Shown: positions 1 through 9,220, numbered from the stretch's first letter. The stretch is 64,000 nt of DNA from Luteibacter aegosomatissinici (GCF_023078495.1 NZ_CP095742.1:930001-994000); one strand, 5' to 3'. Translations and numbers: made by a program. The notes: generated by a model not told the origin, from the sequence alone.

Positions 1-707
1 ATGGCCTTGCGCACGGCGATGATGTCGTTGCCATCCACCTGGATGCAGAACAGGCCGGCCGCGATGCCCTTCTGGGCCAGCGTGCCGGAACCGCTCTGGA
101 TGCGGCGGGGGACCGAGATGGCCCACTGGTTGTTCACGATCACGGCGACCAGCGGCAGCTGCTGCGCGCCGGCCACGTTGATGGCGCCGTAGAAGTCACC
201 CTTCGACGAACCGCCGTCACCGATCGTGCACACGGCCACGCGCGGCTCCTTGCGGATCTTGAACGCAAGGGCGGAACCGGCGGCGTGCAGGCACTGCGTA
301 CCGATGGGCACGCACCAGGCGAAATCGTGCGCCGGGGCGTCCTTGAAGTCGTTACCGCGCTCGTCGCCACCCCAGTAGGTGTAGACCTCGCGCGGCTTCA
401 CGCCACGGTACAGCTGGGCGCCGTACTCGCGGTACGACACGGCCAGCGAATCCTCGCGGCGCATGGCGCTGCCGATACCCACGTGCGCGGCCTCGTGGCC
501 CAGGCAGGAGGCGTAGGTGCCCAGCTTGCCGGTGCGCTGCAGGGCGATCGACTTGGCGTCGAACACGCGGGTGGAAACCATCAGCTTGTAGAGCTCGACC
601 ATGTGGTCGAGATCCTTGGCGAAGGCGGGCATTTCCTTGCCGGTTTCCTTGCCATCCTGGTCAAGGTACTGCAGGTATTCAATTTCAAACTTGGCGGCGA
701 TGGACAC
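1..707 (-). CDS. pdhA: Pyruvate dehydrogenase E1 component, alpha subunit (C-terminus outside window)
   Basis: Thiamine-diphosphate-dependent E1 alpha subunit that decarboxylates pyruvate for the pyruvate dehydrogenase complex in the cytoplasm. The reading frame starts at a GTG at 707 with a GGGAG ribosome site just upstream and stays open to base 1, so about 235 N-terminal residues are present. Visible marks are the early [13 protein letters not shown] segment, the [12 protein letters not shown] segment, and the ThDP/Mg motif beginning [15 protein letters not shown] and ending NNQWAIS. The family is usually about 360 residues, so roughly a third is missing. It diverges from kynA. A branched-chain 2-oxoacid dehydrogenase alpha subunit is the main alternative, because the fold and motif are shared. 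Confidence 0.85.
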   Translation of the reverse strand, partial: MSIAAKFEIEYLQYLDQDGKETGKEMPAFAKDLDHMVELYKLMVSTRVFDAKSIALQRTGKLGTYASCLGHEAAHVGIGSAMRREDSLAVSYREYGAQLYRGVKPREVYTYWGGDERGNDFKDAPAHDFAWCVPIGTQCLHAAGSALAFKIRKEPRVAVCTIGDGGSSKGDFYGAINVAGAQQLPLVAVIVNNQWAISVPRRIQSGSGTLAQKGIAAGLFCIQVDGNDIIAVRKA

Positions 708-931
708 GACTCGCTCCCAGGGGAAGGTTAGAAACGACACGCACGAATGGGGAAGCGGACGGCCCATCCAGCGGGGCGCGAACAGCTTGTCTGGTCTTGC
801 GAGCCGGACTAGATATCAGGGGTATTATGGCCCGGCAAGGCACGCCGCAGCATGGCCCGGGGGCGATTACGCTCAGAAATGGCTCAGTGGCGCGGTTCGC
901 ACGCTATCCACCCCATTATGTGAAGACGCCC

Positions 932-1780
932 ATGGCCCACCCCCAGCGCGACCTCGAACCCGGCATCCGCACCGACCTGGACGGGCGGCTGACCTACGGC
1001 GAGTACCTCCGGCTGGACCAGGTGCTTTCCGCCCAGCACCCGCTGAGCGAACCCCAGCACCATGACGAGATGCTGTTCATCATCCAGCACCAGACATCCG
1101 AGTTGTGGCTGAAGCTGATGATCCACGAGCTGGATTCGGCCCTGGCGCGCCTGCGCGCCGATGACCTGGGCGGTACCCAGAAAGTGCTTGCCCGGGTCAA
1201 GCAGATCCAGCGCCAGCTTTACGAACAGTGGGGCGTGCTGGAAACGCTCACCCCAGCCGAATACCTGCAATTCCGCGACGTGTTGGGGCCGTCTTCCGGG
1301 TTCCAGTCGCTGCAATACCGCATCGTGGAATTCCTCCTGGGGAACAAGCACGCCGACATGCTCCGCGTGTTCGAACACGATCCGGCGGACCACGCGCGCC
1401 TTCGGGCGGTATTTGAAGCGCCGGGCCTTTACGACGAATACCTGCGTTTCCTTGCTCGCAAGGGGCATCCGGTTCCGGTCGAAGTCCTGAACCGTGATTT
1501 CACCCAGCCCTGGCACACCCAGCCGGCGCTGCTACCCATCTTCAAGCGGGTTTACGAAGACACGGCGACGTATTGGTCTGAGTATCATCTGAGCGAGCTG
1601 CTGGTCGATATCGAGGAAAACTTCCAGCTCTGGCGGTTCCGCCATATGAAAACCGTGGAGCGGATCATCGGCTTCCGGCCCGGCACGGGCGGTTCTTCGG
1701 GCGTGGCGTTCCTGCGCAAGGCGCTGGAGCAGAGCTTTTTCCCCGAGCTGATCGAAGTCCGCACCATCCTCGGTACCTGA
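932..1780 (+). CDS. kynA: Tryptophan 2,3-dioxygenase
   Basis: Haem dioxygenase that opens the indole ring of L-tryptophan to N-formylkynurenine, the first step of the kynurenine pathway. The protein is 282 residues, the usual bacterial length. Active-site His53 lies in [19 protein letters not shown], and the proximal haem ligand His238 lies in [12 protein letters not shown], followed by the conserved GTGGSSGV loop. The frame is open further upstream to 797, but the ATG at 932 gives the family's normal N-terminus, so the upstream part is excluded. No other kynurenine gene is visible here. The 224-base gap to the divergent pdhA must hold both promoters. Confidence 0.95.
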   Translation: MAHPQRDLEPGIRTDLDGRLTYGEYLRLDQVLSAQHPLSEPQHHDEMLFIIQHQTSELWLKLMIHELDSALARLRADDLGGTQKVLARVKQIQRQLYEQWGVLETLTPAEYLQFRDVLGPSSGFQSLQYRIVEFLLGNKHADMLRVFEHDPADHARLRAVFEAPGLYDEYLRFLARKGHPVPVEVLNRDFTQPWHTQPALLPIFKRVYEDTATYWSEYHLSELLVDIEENFQLWRFRHMKTVERIIGFRPGTGGSSGVAFLRKALEQSFFPELIEVRTILGT

Positions 1781-1914
1781 CCCGCATCCTGTTTTGGTGC
1801 CTTGCTCCTACAGGGGCGGCGCGCTTTTTTGGGCGTGCGTGCTGCGGGCGCAATATTTGACGCGCCGGGCCGGTCCGGCTAAACACGCTCATCGATTTAC
1901 CGCCAAGGGAAGCC

Positions 1915-3420
1915 ATGACTCCAACCGCCCCCAGCCAGGCACAGCCCGTGCCCGATTACCCGCAGATCATGGGCCACCCGCGTCCGTTGTGGATGTTGTT
2001 CATGACGGAGTTCTGGGAGCGCTTCGCGTTCTACGGCATGCGCTGGGCGCTGGCCCTGTACATCGTGGCCGAATTCTTCCATGGCGATGCCTCGGGGCAG
2101 GGGTACGCGAGCCGCACCTATGGCGCGTATCTGGCGCTGGTCTATGCCTCGGCGATCTTCGGCGGTTACGTGGCCGATCGGATCCTCGGCTACCAGCGCT
2201 CCATCCTCGTGGGTGCCGCCGTGATGGGCCTGGGCCTGTTCATGGTGATGGTGCCGCAGCAGGATATTTTCCTGGCGGGCCTGGCCACGGTCATCGTCGG
2301 CAACGGCCTGTTCAAGCCCAACATCTCCTCGCTGGTGGGGCAGATCTACCCGGTGGGTGATGATCGCCGTGATCGCGGCTTCACCCTGTTCTACATGGGC
2401 ATCAACCTGGGTGGCTTCCTGGCTCCGCTGGTCACCGGCTGGATCGCGGCGGTCATGACCGATACGCCGCTGCAGGAGAATTACCGCGCCGTGTTTGCTT
2501 CTACCGGCATCGGCATGGTCATCTGCTTCATCTGGTTCCTGGTCGGCCGCAAGCAGCTGAAGGGCGTAGGCGTGCCGCCGCCGGAACGGCATGAGGGCAA
2601 GAGCCTCTTGGCCGTCATCATCGGCATCGTCATCGCGGTGCCGCTGGTCTACCTGCTCATGGCCAAGGCCGGCGCCATCTTCATTGCCTGGCTGCTTGGC
2701 GCGTTGTTCGTGGGTGTCGCGGCCATGCTCGTGATCGAGGCCGTGCGCCACGACACGATCCAGATCCACCGCGTCATCGCGATGCTGGTGCTTTTCGCGT
2801 TCAACGTGCTGTTCTGGATGTTCTTCGAGCAGGCCGGCAGTTCCTTCAACTTCCTGGCGCAAAACCTGGTCGATCGCCTTATGTTCGGCTGGGAGTTCCC
2901 CGTCGGCTGGTTCCAGTCGGTGAACTCCGCCGCCATCCTGGTGTTCGCGCCCCCGGTGGCTATCGTTTGGGCCTGGCTGGCAAAGCGCCGCGCGGAGCCG
3001 TCGATCCCCCGCAAGTTCGGCTTGGGCCTGATCTTCAACGCCCTGGGCTTCCTGGTGCTGATGTACGCCCTGAAGAGCCTGGTGGATGGCCGCGGCCTGA
3101 TCCCGTTCTGGCCGCTGGCCGCGTGCTACGTGGCCCAGACCATCGGCGAGCTGTGCCTTTCGCCGATCGGCCTTTCCATGGTGACCAAGCTCGCCCCGAT
3201 CCGCGTGGTGGGCCTGGCCATGGGCGGCTGGTTCCTCTCCACCGCCATTGGCAACAACCTTTCCGGCCTGCTCGCCGGCCACATCAGCGGCGAAAGCGGC
3301 ATGACCGTGGCCTCGGCGCTCTCCGGCTTCACCTTCAGCTTCGAACTGCTGATCGGCGCCGGCATCGTACTGTTCCTGATCGCGCCGCTGATCAACAAGC
3401 TGATGCACGGGATCAAGTGA
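1915..3420 (+). CDS. POT/PTR2 family proton-dependent oligopeptide transporter
   Basis: Inner-membrane proton symporter of the POT (PTR2) family, 501 residues, expected to import di- and tripeptides. The N-terminal ExxERFxYYG-type signature is seen as EFWERFAFYG in the first membrane helix, and the second family signature is seen as FYMGINLGGFLAP. About a dozen or more hydrophobic helices can be read along the chain. The start is an ATG preceded by AAGGGAAGCC. It follows kynA by 134 bases and could supply aromatic amino acids as peptides, but that link is only proximity. The exact substrate cannot be told from sequence. Confidence 0.9.
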   Translation: MTPTAPSQAQPVPDYPQIMGHPRPLWMLFMTEFWERFAFYGMRWALALYIVAEFFHGDASGQGYASRTYGAYLALVYASAIFGGYVADRILGYQRSILVGAAVMGLGLFMVMVPQQDIFLAGLATVIVGNGLFKPNISSLVGQIYPVGDDRRDRGFTLFYMGINLGGFLAPLVTGWIAAVMTDTPLQENYRAVFASTGIGMVICFIWFLVGRKQLKGVGVPPPERHEGKSLLAVIIGIVIAVPLVYLLMAKAGAIFIAWLLGALFVGVAAMLVIEAVRHDTIQIHRVIAMLVLFAFNVLFWMFFEQAGSSFNFLAQNLVDRLMFGWEFPVGWFQSVNSAAILVFAPPVAIVWAWLAKRRAEPSIPRKFGLGLIFNALGFLVLMYALKSLVDGRGLIPFWPLAACYVAQTIGELCLSPIGLSMVTKLAPIRVVGLAMGGWFLSTAIGNNLSGLLAGHISGESGMTVASALSGFTFSFELLIGAGIVLFLIAPLINKLMHGIK

Positions 3421-3426
3421 ATTTGC

Positions 3427-3484
3427 TTGGCAATTGGTCAGATATGGTGATATACGATTGGTAAATCACTATATCTGGCCAATT
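3427..3484 (+). promoter_or_regulatory. Promoter and inverted-repeat operator of hipBA
   Basis: Two 20-base arms, AATTGGTCAGATATGGTGAT at 3432-3451 and ATCACTATATCTGGCCAATT at 3465-3484, are inverted copies matching at 18 of 20 positions around a 13-base spacer. A possible -35 (TTGGCA, 3427-3432) and -10 (TATACG, 3451-3456) are separated by 18 bases that the left arm fills, and the right arm ends two bases before the hipB start codon. This fits autorepression by the HipB antitoxin, with or without HipA. Confidence 0.7.
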
Positions 3485-3486
3485 TT

Positions 3487-3861
3487 ATGGGATCACCAAA
3501 ATCTCGCCCGATCCTGGCCCAGCTTGGCGAGGACATTAGGCGTGCTCGACTCCGTAGGGGCATGAGTGCCGCGGAGTTGGCCGTTCGTTCCGGGACATCA
3601 GCCAGCACTTTGACACGGCTCGAGAAAGGCGACGCGGGCGTCGGTGTAGGGACGCTCGCCGATGTGCTCGTCGCGCTTGGTTTGCAAGCGCGTCTGGCGG
3701 ATCTTGTGGATATCCGGACCGACGATGTTGGCTTGGCGCTTGCAGATGAACGTTTGCCCAAGCGCGGGCGCTCCTATGACGCACGTATTCGGGCTCAAAA
3801 GCGCAAAGCCGCCGAAAAGCAGGGCGATGACGCGATTGATCCGGATGGCGCCGCATTCTGA
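3487..3861 (+). CDS. hipB: HipB-type antitoxin, XRE-family DNA-binding protein
   Basis: Antitoxin of a type II HipBA module, 124 residues. A helix-turn-helix of the XRE/Cro type spans roughly residues 14-67, with the core MSAAELAVRSGTSASTLTRLE followed by a short glycine/valine-rich turn. The C-terminus is basic and then acidic, and probably flexible. The stop overlaps the hipA start (TGATG), so the two are translationally coupled. The start codon lies two bases after the right operator arm, which leaves no clear ribosome site; the short leader may make translation depend on that overlap region. A generic XRE regulator is the alternative, but the following hipA makes the antitoxin reading strong. 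Confidence 0.85.
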   Translation: MGSPKSRPILAQLGEDIRRARLRRGMSAAELAVRSGTSASTLTRLEKGDAGVGVGTLADVLVALGLQARLADLVDIRTDDVGLALADERLPKRGRSYDARIRAQKRKAAEKQGDDAIDPDGAAF

Positions 3862-5093
3862 TGTCCGAATCGGCTGCCAGGGTGGCTTTGGGTGAAGGCC
3901 TGGTCGATGTCGGCAGGCTTCGTTTCACGCGACATGGATCGCGGCAGTTCTCAGCGTTTTCGTATGACACCACGTGGCTGGGCGCTTCGCGTGCGTTTGC
4001 CATCCAACCGTCGATGCCATTAACCGAAGCGCCCTTCTTCAACAGTGCCAAAGCGGGGGATTCTCGCGAGGCGCTTGCTGGCGCCTTCACCGACGCAGCG
4101 CCGGATAGTTGGGGGCGGCGCCTCCTTGAACGCGCCTACGGGAGTGGGCTGTCCGAATTTGATTACCTCACTCTGTCAGATGATCGATGCCGCCAGGGCG
4201 CCCTGCGATTCCTCGACGAGCGCGGCGACGTCTTGCGCGGCAATGCGGGCACCGAGGTACCGCGTCTTCTCCAGCTCGAGGAGATCACCGCCATTGCCCG
4301 CCACTATGAGCAGGGCGATGATCTGGCGTACGAAGACCTTATGGCGCTGGCCGGGGCAGGTGCATCGGGCGGGGCGCGGCCCAAGGCGAACGTAACGAAC
4401 GATCGCGCATTATGGCTTGCGAAGTTCACGTCACTTCACGATCAGCGCCCTATCGAACGTGTAGAAGTGGCAACGCTAAAGCTCGCGCAACGTTGCGGCA
4501 TCCGCACGCCGGAGGTTCGACTGGAACTGGCAGATACGCCATTTCCGGTCGCGCTGATCAAACGCTTCGACCGGCGCGGCGACGCGCGCATTCCCTACAT
4601 TTCGGCGCGGACAGCGCTGGATAAGGCGGGAGGCGCGTTGGGTGCTTACACCGAAATCATCGACTTCATGCGGGCATTCGCGCCCTCGCCGGGCGAAGAC
4701 TTCCGCGAGTTGTTCCGTCGAGTCGTTTTCACGATCCTGGTGTCGAACAAGGATGACCATCTGCAGAACCATGGCTTCCTCTACGTTGGCTCCGGTCGCT
4801 GGCGGCTCTCGCCGATGTTTGATGTAAACCCTGCGCCCGATCGAGAGCCGCAATTGGAGACGGCGATCGTTGAAGGCGGGGGACATGAGCGTTCCATTCG
4901 ACTGGCGCTCGATGCGTGCCGTTTTTTTGAACTGCACGCCGATGATGCGCGCGACATCATCCGAAGCACTGCGCGAATCATCGACGCGCACTGGCAAGAC
5001 GCGCTACGTGGCGTCGGTGTGACCGGCGCGGTGCAGGCTGCCTACCGGGCGGCATTTGTTAACGATCAATCGATGCTTGCGCTCAAGTTATAG
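3861..5093 (+). CDS. hipA: HipA-family serine/threonine kinase toxin
   Basis: Protein kinase toxin, 410 residues, close to the E. coli HipA length. In the family it phosphorylates a translation factor (glutamyl-tRNA synthetase in E. coli) and induces dormancy; the target here is unknown. A glycine-rich ATP loop GASGGARPKA lies near 166-175, lysine WLAKF follows near 185, the catalytic loop is SNKDDHLQNHGF with Asp298 and Asn303, and the metal-binding Asp is Asp321 in SPMFDVNPAP. All key kinase residues look intact, so the toxin is probably active. It is coupled to hipB by a one-base overlap. Codon use is less GC-rich at third positions than in neighbouring metabolic genes, consistent with acquisition. 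Confidence 0.9.
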   Translation: MSESAARVALGEGLVDVGRLRFTRHGSRQFSAFSYDTTWLGASRAFAIQPSMPLTEAPFFNSAKAGDSREALAGAFTDAAPDSWGRRLLERAYGSGLSEFDYLTLSDDRCRQGALRFLDERGDVLRGNAGTEVPRLLQLEEITAIARHYEQGDDLAYEDLMALAGAGASGGARPKANVTNDRALWLAKFTSLHDQRPIERVEVATLKLAQRCGIRTPEVRLELADTPFPVALIKRFDRRGDARIPYISARTALDKAGGALGAYTEIIDFMRAFAPSPGEDFRELFRRVVFTILVSNKDDHLQNHGFLYVGSGRWRLSPMFDVNPAPDREPQLETAIVEGGGHERSIRLALDACRFFELHADDARDIIRSTARIIDAHWQDALRGVGVTGAVQAAYRAAFVNDQSMLALKL

Positions 5094-5135
5094 TCATATA
5101 TGACCGTCAATGAACGTTAACTTGTCATATATGAG
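5093..5135. repeat. Two ATATAT-centred palindromes between hipA and marR
   Basis: A perfect 12-base palindrome GTCATATATGAC at 5093-5104 is repeated as GTCATATATGAG at 5124-5135, 31 bases apart. They sit at the convergent ends of hipA and the marR gene. They could be a weak shared terminator, protein-binding sites or a recombination scar. No T-run follows, so a classic terminator is not seen. Confidence 0.45.
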
Positions 5136-5147
5136 TATTTGTGAATC

Positions 5148-5594
5148 CTAGCCCAGCAATTTGTCCAGGATCTTTTCCAGCCAGGCCTTCTCGTCCTCGC
5201 TGAGCTTTTCCAGCAACTCGCGCTCATGGGCGCGCGCCAGCGGGGCCACCTCATCGTGAATGGCCCAGCCGGCTTCGGAGAGCTGGAGCACCGAGCGGCG
5301 CTTGTCGCCATCGGCGGTGCCCCTGTCCACCCGGCCCGCTTCGACCAGCCGCGCCACGGCGCGGCTCACCGCCACCTTGTCCATGCGGGTGCGCTCCACC
5401 ACCTGGGTGGCCGAACTGGCCGGGAACCGGGCCAGGATCGTCATCACGCGCCATTCCGTCATGCTGAGTTGGAATCGCCCCTGGTACTCGTCCGCGATCG
5501 ACTGGCTGACCGTGTTCGACAGGATCGAAAGCCGATAGGGCAGGAAGTGCTCCAGCTCCAGCGGGGCGTGGGCGGGGACGATATCGAGGGTCAT
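5148..5594 (-). CDS. MarR-family transcriptional regulator
   Basis: Winged helix-turn-helix regulator of 148 residues, the normal MarR size. The recognition region reads SSATQVVERTRMDKVAVSRAVARLVEAG, followed by the basic wing DGDKRRSVLQLSEAG and a C-terminal dimerisation helix rich in Glu and Lys. It is divergent from hppD with 89 bases between the starts, so it probably controls the tyrosine/homogentisate genes, perhaps responding to an aromatic pathway intermediate. The regulatory role is inferred from position only. Confidence 0.88.
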   Translation of the reverse strand: MTLDIVPAHAPLELEHFLPYRLSILSNTVSQSIADEYQGRFQLSMTEWRVMTILARFPASSATQVVERTRMDKVAVSRAVARLVEAGRVDRGTADGDKRRSVLQLSEAGWAIHDEVAPLARAHERELLEKLSEDEKAWLEKILDKLLG

Positions 5595-5616
5595 GCTGCG
5601 CCGATCCTTGCAAATG

Positions 5617-5630
5617 GTTACAAGTGAAAC
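5617..5630. promoter_or_regulatory. Candidate MarR operator between marR and hppD
   Basis: The sequence GTTACAAGTGAAAC is an imperfect inverted repeat of GTTxCA half-sites, in the shared promoter region of the MarR gene and hppD. MarR proteins commonly bind such short palindromes. The assignment rests on symmetry and location alone. Confidence 0.4.
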
Positions 5631-5683
5631 TATAAGGTGGCGGTAGACGGCGCAAGCCGTGCCCGCAGCCAGGAGTATCGCTT

Positions 5684-6772
5684 ATGAGCGCCCAGCCCAA
5701 TATCGGTATGGAAGTCACCACGTTCGAAAACCCCCAGGGTGTGGATGGCTTCGAGTTCGTTGAGTTTGCCGCGCCGGACGCGAAGCTGCTCCACGACCTG
5801 TTCCCCCGCCTCGGCTTTACCGCCGTCGCCAAGCATAAGAGCAAGGCCATCACCCTGTACCGCCAGGGCGAGTGCAATTTCCTCGTGAACGAGGAGCCGA
5901 ACTCGTTCGCGGCCGATTTCGTATCGAAGCACGGCCCCAGTGCCTGCGGCTTCGCCATCCGCTTCAACCGCCCCGCGACCGACGTGCAGGCCACCGCGCT
6001 GTCGAACGGCGCCGAGAAGCTGGAGACCCTGACCGATACCCTCGCCCTGAACGTGCCCACCATCAAGGGCATCGGCGATGCGTGCCTGTACCTGATCGAC
6101 CAGTACGGCGCCAAGGGTGATTGTTTCGAGGCCGAGTACGATTTCTTCCCGGGCGTGGACCGTCACCCGAAGGGCTTTGGCCTCACCTTTATCGACCACC
6201 TGACCCACAACCTGCACTTCGGCAACATGCAGAAGTGGTCGGATTACTACGAGCGCCTGTTCAACTTCCGCGAGATCCGCTACTTCGACATCAAGGGTGC
6301 CAAGACCGGCCTGGTGTCCAAGGCGATGACCGCGCCGGACGGCATGGTCCGCATTCCGCTAAATGAATCGTCGGACGAGAAGTCGCAGATCAACGAGTAC
6401 ATCCGCGAGTACAACGGCGAAGGCATCCAGCACATCGCGCTGTTCACCGACAACATCTACGACTCGGTGGAAGCCATGCGCGCGCAGAACGTTGCTTTCC
6501 TCGATACGCCGGATACGTATTTCGAAGTGATCGATATCCGTATCCCGGACCACGGCGAAGACGTGCCGCGCCTGCAGAAGAACAAGCTGCTGATCGATGC
6601 GGACCCGGAGACCAAGAAGAAGCTGCTGCTGCAGATCTTCACCCAGAACAACATCGGCCCGATCTTCTTCGAGATCATCCAGCGCAAGGGCAACGAGGGC
6701 TTCGGCAACGGCAACTTCCAGGCCCTGTTCGAATCGATCGAGCGCGACCAGGAACGCCGCGGCGTCCTGTAA
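5684..6772 (+). CDS. hppD: 4-Hydroxyphenylpyruvate dioxygenase
   Basis: Non-haem iron dioxygenase that turns 4-hydroxyphenylpyruvate into homogentisate, the second step of tyrosine breakdown after transamination. The protein is 362 residues, with two vicinal-oxygen-chelate modules. The iron ligands are readable as His172 (FIDHLTHNLHFGN), His250 (EGIQHIALFTDN) and Glu330 (GPIFFEIIQRKG). The C-terminal GFGNGNFQALFESIE helix that gates the active site is present. The start ATG has an AGGAG site upstream. It is followed by hmgA and fahA on the same strand, although a 95-bp repeat lies between hppD and hmgA. Confidence 0.97.
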   Translation: MSAQPNIGMEVTTFENPQGVDGFEFVEFAAPDAKLLHDLFPRLGFTAVAKHKSKAITLYRQGECNFLVNEEPNSFAADFVSKHGPSACGFAIRFNRPATDVQATALSNGAEKLETLTDTLALNVPTIKGIGDACLYLIDQYGAKGDCFEAEYDFFPGVDRHPKGFGLTFIDHLTHNLHFGNMQKWSDYYERLFNFREIRYFDIKGAKTGLVSKAMTAPDGMVRIPLNESSDEKSQINEYIREYNGEGIQHIALFTDNIYDSVEAMRAQNVAFLDTPDTYFEVIDIRIPDHGEDVPRLQKNKLLIDADPETKKKLLLQIFTQNNIGPIFFEIIQRKGNEGFGNGNFQALFESIERDQERRGVL

Positions 6773-6786
6773 TTGCGGTTCAATCG

Positions 6787-6881
6787 GTAGGAGCGCACCC
6801 TGTGCGCGACCGCTTTTCGCGAGGAGCAGCCAGTCATATGGCTACCCGGCGAAAGATGTCGCCCACAGGGTGGGCTCCTAC
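6787..6881. repeat. REP/BIME-like paired inverted repeat, mixed arms
   Basis: A 95-base element begins GTAGGAGCGCACCCTGTGCG and ends with the inverted arm CCCACAGGGTGGGCTCCTAC. Its left arm is the GCGC subtype and its right arm the GGGC subtype of the family seen elsewhere in this window (9256, 19643, 28189). It lies in the hppD-hmgA gap and could form a long stem in the transcript and modulate the relative expression of the two genes. Confidence 0.8.
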
Positions 6882-6916
6882 CATGCAATCAGGCTGACAT
6901 CGCCCCAGGATCTACG

Positions 6917-8224
6917 ATGAGCCACACCGACGACACCCATGGCTACCAGACCGGCTTCGGCAACGAGTTCGCCACGGAGGCGGTGCCGGGCGTGCTGCCC
7001 ACGGGCCAGAACTCGCCGCAGCGCGTGGCGAAGGGCCTCTACGCGGAGCAGCTTTCCGGCAGCGCGTTCACCGCGCCGCGGCACCGCAACCAGCGTAGCT
7101 GGCTGTATCGCATCCGCCCGGCCGCGCAGCATTCGCCGTTCCGCGAGTTGGGGCACGCCACGTTCCACAACCGCTTCAACGATGCGCCGCCCACGCCGAA
7201 CCAGATGCGCTGGGACCCGTTGCCCATGCCGGCGGCGGGCACCGATTTCCTCGATGGCCTGTTCACCATGGGTGGCAACGGTGGACCGGCGGAGCAGGGT
7301 GGGGTGGGTATCCACCAGTACCTCGCCAACCGCTCCATGGAAGGCCGTTACTTCTACAACGCCGATGGCGAGCTGCTGATCGTCCCGCAGCACGGCCGGC
7401 TGCGCATCCGCACCGAGCTTGGCGTGCTGGATGTGGAGCCGCTGGAAATCGCCGTCGTGCCGCGCGGCATCCGCTTCCTCGTGGAGCTGCCCGATGGCGA
7501 GGCGCGCGGTTACGTGGCCGAAAACTTCGGCGCGACGCTGCACCTGCCTGACCTTGGGCCGATCGGTGCCAATGGCCTCGCGCATCCACGTGATTTCCTG
7601 GCGCCAGTCGCGGCCTACGAAGATGTCGATGGCGATTTCGCGCTCATCGCCAAATTCCAGGGCACGCTGTGGCAGGCCGATATCGATCATTCGCCGCTCG
7701 ATGTCGTCGCGTGGCACGGCAACTACACGCCCTACAAGTACGACCTGCGCCGCTTCAACACCATCGGATCGATCGCGGTGGACCACCCGGATCCGAGCAT
7801 CTTCACCGTGCTGACCTCCGCCAGCGATACGCCGGGTGTGGCCAACATGGATTTCGTGATCTTCCCGCCGCGCTGGCTGGTGGCCGAGCACACGTTCCGT
7901 CCGCCGTACTTCCACCGCAACGTGGCCAGCGAGTTCATGGGCCTGATCACGGGCGCCTATGATGCGAAGGCTGGCGGTTTCGTGCCGGGCGGTGCCAGCC
8001 TGCATAACTGCATGAGCGGCCACGGCCCGGATAACGCGAGCTTCGAGAAGGCCTCCGAGGCCGATGTCTCGAAGGCAGACCACATCACCGGTACGATGGC
8101 CTTCATGTTCGAGACCCGCAAGGTGATCCATGCGAGCAAGCAGGCGCTGGAATCCAGGGCGTTGCAGGGCAACTATTACGAATGCTGGCGCGGGTTGAAG
8201 AAACACTTCGACCCGAACGCCTGA
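6917..8224 (+). CDS. hmgA: Homogentisate 1,2-dioxygenase
   Basis: Iron-dependent ring-cleaving enzyme converting homogentisate to maleylacetoacetate. The protein is 435 residues, the usual length. Iron ligands are His333 and Glu339 in [16 protein letters not shown] and His369 in CMSGHGPDN, almost the same numbering as the human enzyme. The N-terminal [10 protein letters not shown] and the [10 protein letters not shown] segments are characteristic. A CAGGA ribosome site precedes the ATG. fahA follows by 15 bases, so hmgA and fahA are probably one transcript. Confidence 0.97.
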   Translation: MSHTDDTHGYQTGFGNEFATEAVPGVLPTGQNSPQRVAKGLYAEQLSGSAFTAPRHRNQRSWLYRIRPAAQHSPFRELGHATFHNRFNDAPPTPNQMRWDPLPMPAAGTDFLDGLFTMGGNGGPAEQGGVGIHQYLANRSMEGRYFYNADGELLIVPQHGRLRIRTELGVLDVEPLEIAVVPRGIRFLVELPDGEARGYVAENFGATLHLPDLGPIGANGLAHPRDFLAPVAAYEDVDGDFALIAKFQGTLWQADIDHSPLDVVAWHGNYTPYKYDLRRFNTIGSIAVDHPDPSIFTVLTSASDTPGVANMDFVIFPPRWLVAEHTFRPPYFHRNVASEFMGLITGAYDAKAGGFVPGGASLHNCMSGHGPDNASFEKASEADVSKADHITGTMAFMFETRKVIHASKQALESRALQGNYYECWRGLKKHFDPNA

Positions 8225-8239
8225 TCGACAAGGACACAC

Positions 8240-9220
8240 ATGAAACTCGCTTCGCTGAAGGAAGGCGGCCGCGACGGCACCTTGGTGGTCGTCAGCCGTG
8301 ATCTCACCCAGGCCGTGAAGGCCACCGGTATCGCCGCAACCATGCAGGCGGCACTGGATGATTGGCACGTGGCCGCACCGCGCCTCAACGCGCTGGCGGA
8401 AGATCTGGAAGCTGACAAGGCCGCCGGCGCGTTCGCGCTCGACATGGCCGCACTCGCTGCGCCGTTGCCGCGCGCCTACGAATTCGTGGATGGCAGCGCT
8501 TACCTGCCGCACGTGGAGCGCGTCCGCCGCGCCCGCGGTGCCGAGGTGCCGGCGTCGTTCTACTCGGACCCGCTGATGTACCAGGCCACCAGCGCCGGCT
8601 TCCTTGGCCCGCGCGATCCGGTCGTAGTGCCCAGCGAGGAATACGGCATCGACCTTGAGGCTGAGGTCGTGGTCATCACCGATGACGTACCGATGGCGCC
8701 CTCCGCGGAAGCCGCATCAAGCCACATCCAGCTCGTGGGCCTGGTCAACGATGTGTCGCTCCGTGGCCTCATCCCGGCCGAGCTGGCCAAGGGCTTCGGC
8801 TTCCTGCAGTCCAAGCCGCGCTCCGCACTCTCGCCGGTGTTCGTGACACCGGATGAACTGGGCGATGCCTGGGAAGGCGACAAGCTGCACCTGCCGATGC
8901 GCACGTGGATCAACAGCCACTGGTTCGGCGAAGCCGAGTGCGGCGTCGATATGCAGTTCAACTTCGCGCAGCTGGTGGCCCACGCGGCGAAGACGCGCCC
9001 GCTCACCGCAGGCACGATCGTCGGTTCGGGCACGATCGCCAACGAAGACACCAGCAAGGGCGCCTCGTGCCTCGCCGAGCAGCGCACGGTGGAAACCCTG
9101 CGCGACGGAAAGCCGGCCACGCCGTTCCTGAAGTTCGGCGATAGCGTGCGCATCGACGTGACCGATAAGGCGGGCAAGTCGATCTTCGGTTCGATCGAGC
9201 AGATGATCCAGAAGGCGTAA
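8240..9220 (+). CDS. fahA: Fumarylacetoacetase (FAA hydrolase family)
   Basis: Hydrolase expected to split fumarylacetoacetate into fumarate and acetoacetate, ending tyrosine catabolism. The protein is 326 residues, shorter than the ~420-residue animal enzyme and typical of the short bacterial form. FAH-fold marks include DLEAEVVVITDD (metal-binding acidic residues), GFGFLQSKPRSALSPVF, and TIVGSGTIANEDTSKGASCLAEQR near the C-terminus. An AAGGA site precedes the ATG. Its position after hmgA decides the substrate; on sequence alone another 2-oxo-acid FAH-family hydrolase would be possible. The isomerase needed between hmgA and this enzyme is maiA at 27535. Confidence 0.9.
   Translation: MKLASLKEGGRDGTLVVVSRDLTQAVKATGIAATMQAALDDWHVAAPRLNALAEDLEADKAAGAFALDMAALAAPLPRAYEFVDGSAYLPHVERVRRARGAEVPASFYSDPLMYQATSAGFLGPRDPVVVPSEEYGIDLEAEVVVITDDVPMAPSAEAASSHIQLVGLVNDVSLRGLIPAELAKGFGFLQSKPRSALSPVFVTPDELGDAWEGDKLHLPMRTWINSHWFGEAECGVDMQFNFAQLVAHAAKTRPLTAGTIVGSGTIANEDTSKGASCLAEQRTVETLRDGKPATPFLKFGDSVRIDVTDKAGKSIFGSIEQMIQKA

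Noticed and set aside
797-931. N-terminal extension of kynA
   Set aside because: The added 45 residues match no dioxygenase and the ATG at 932 gives the standard N-terminus.
1897-3408. 503-residue open frame antisense to the peptide transporter
   Set aside because: It mirrors the real transporter frame; the product is rich in His, Gln and Asp with no family pattern, as expected for the complement of a high-GC gene.
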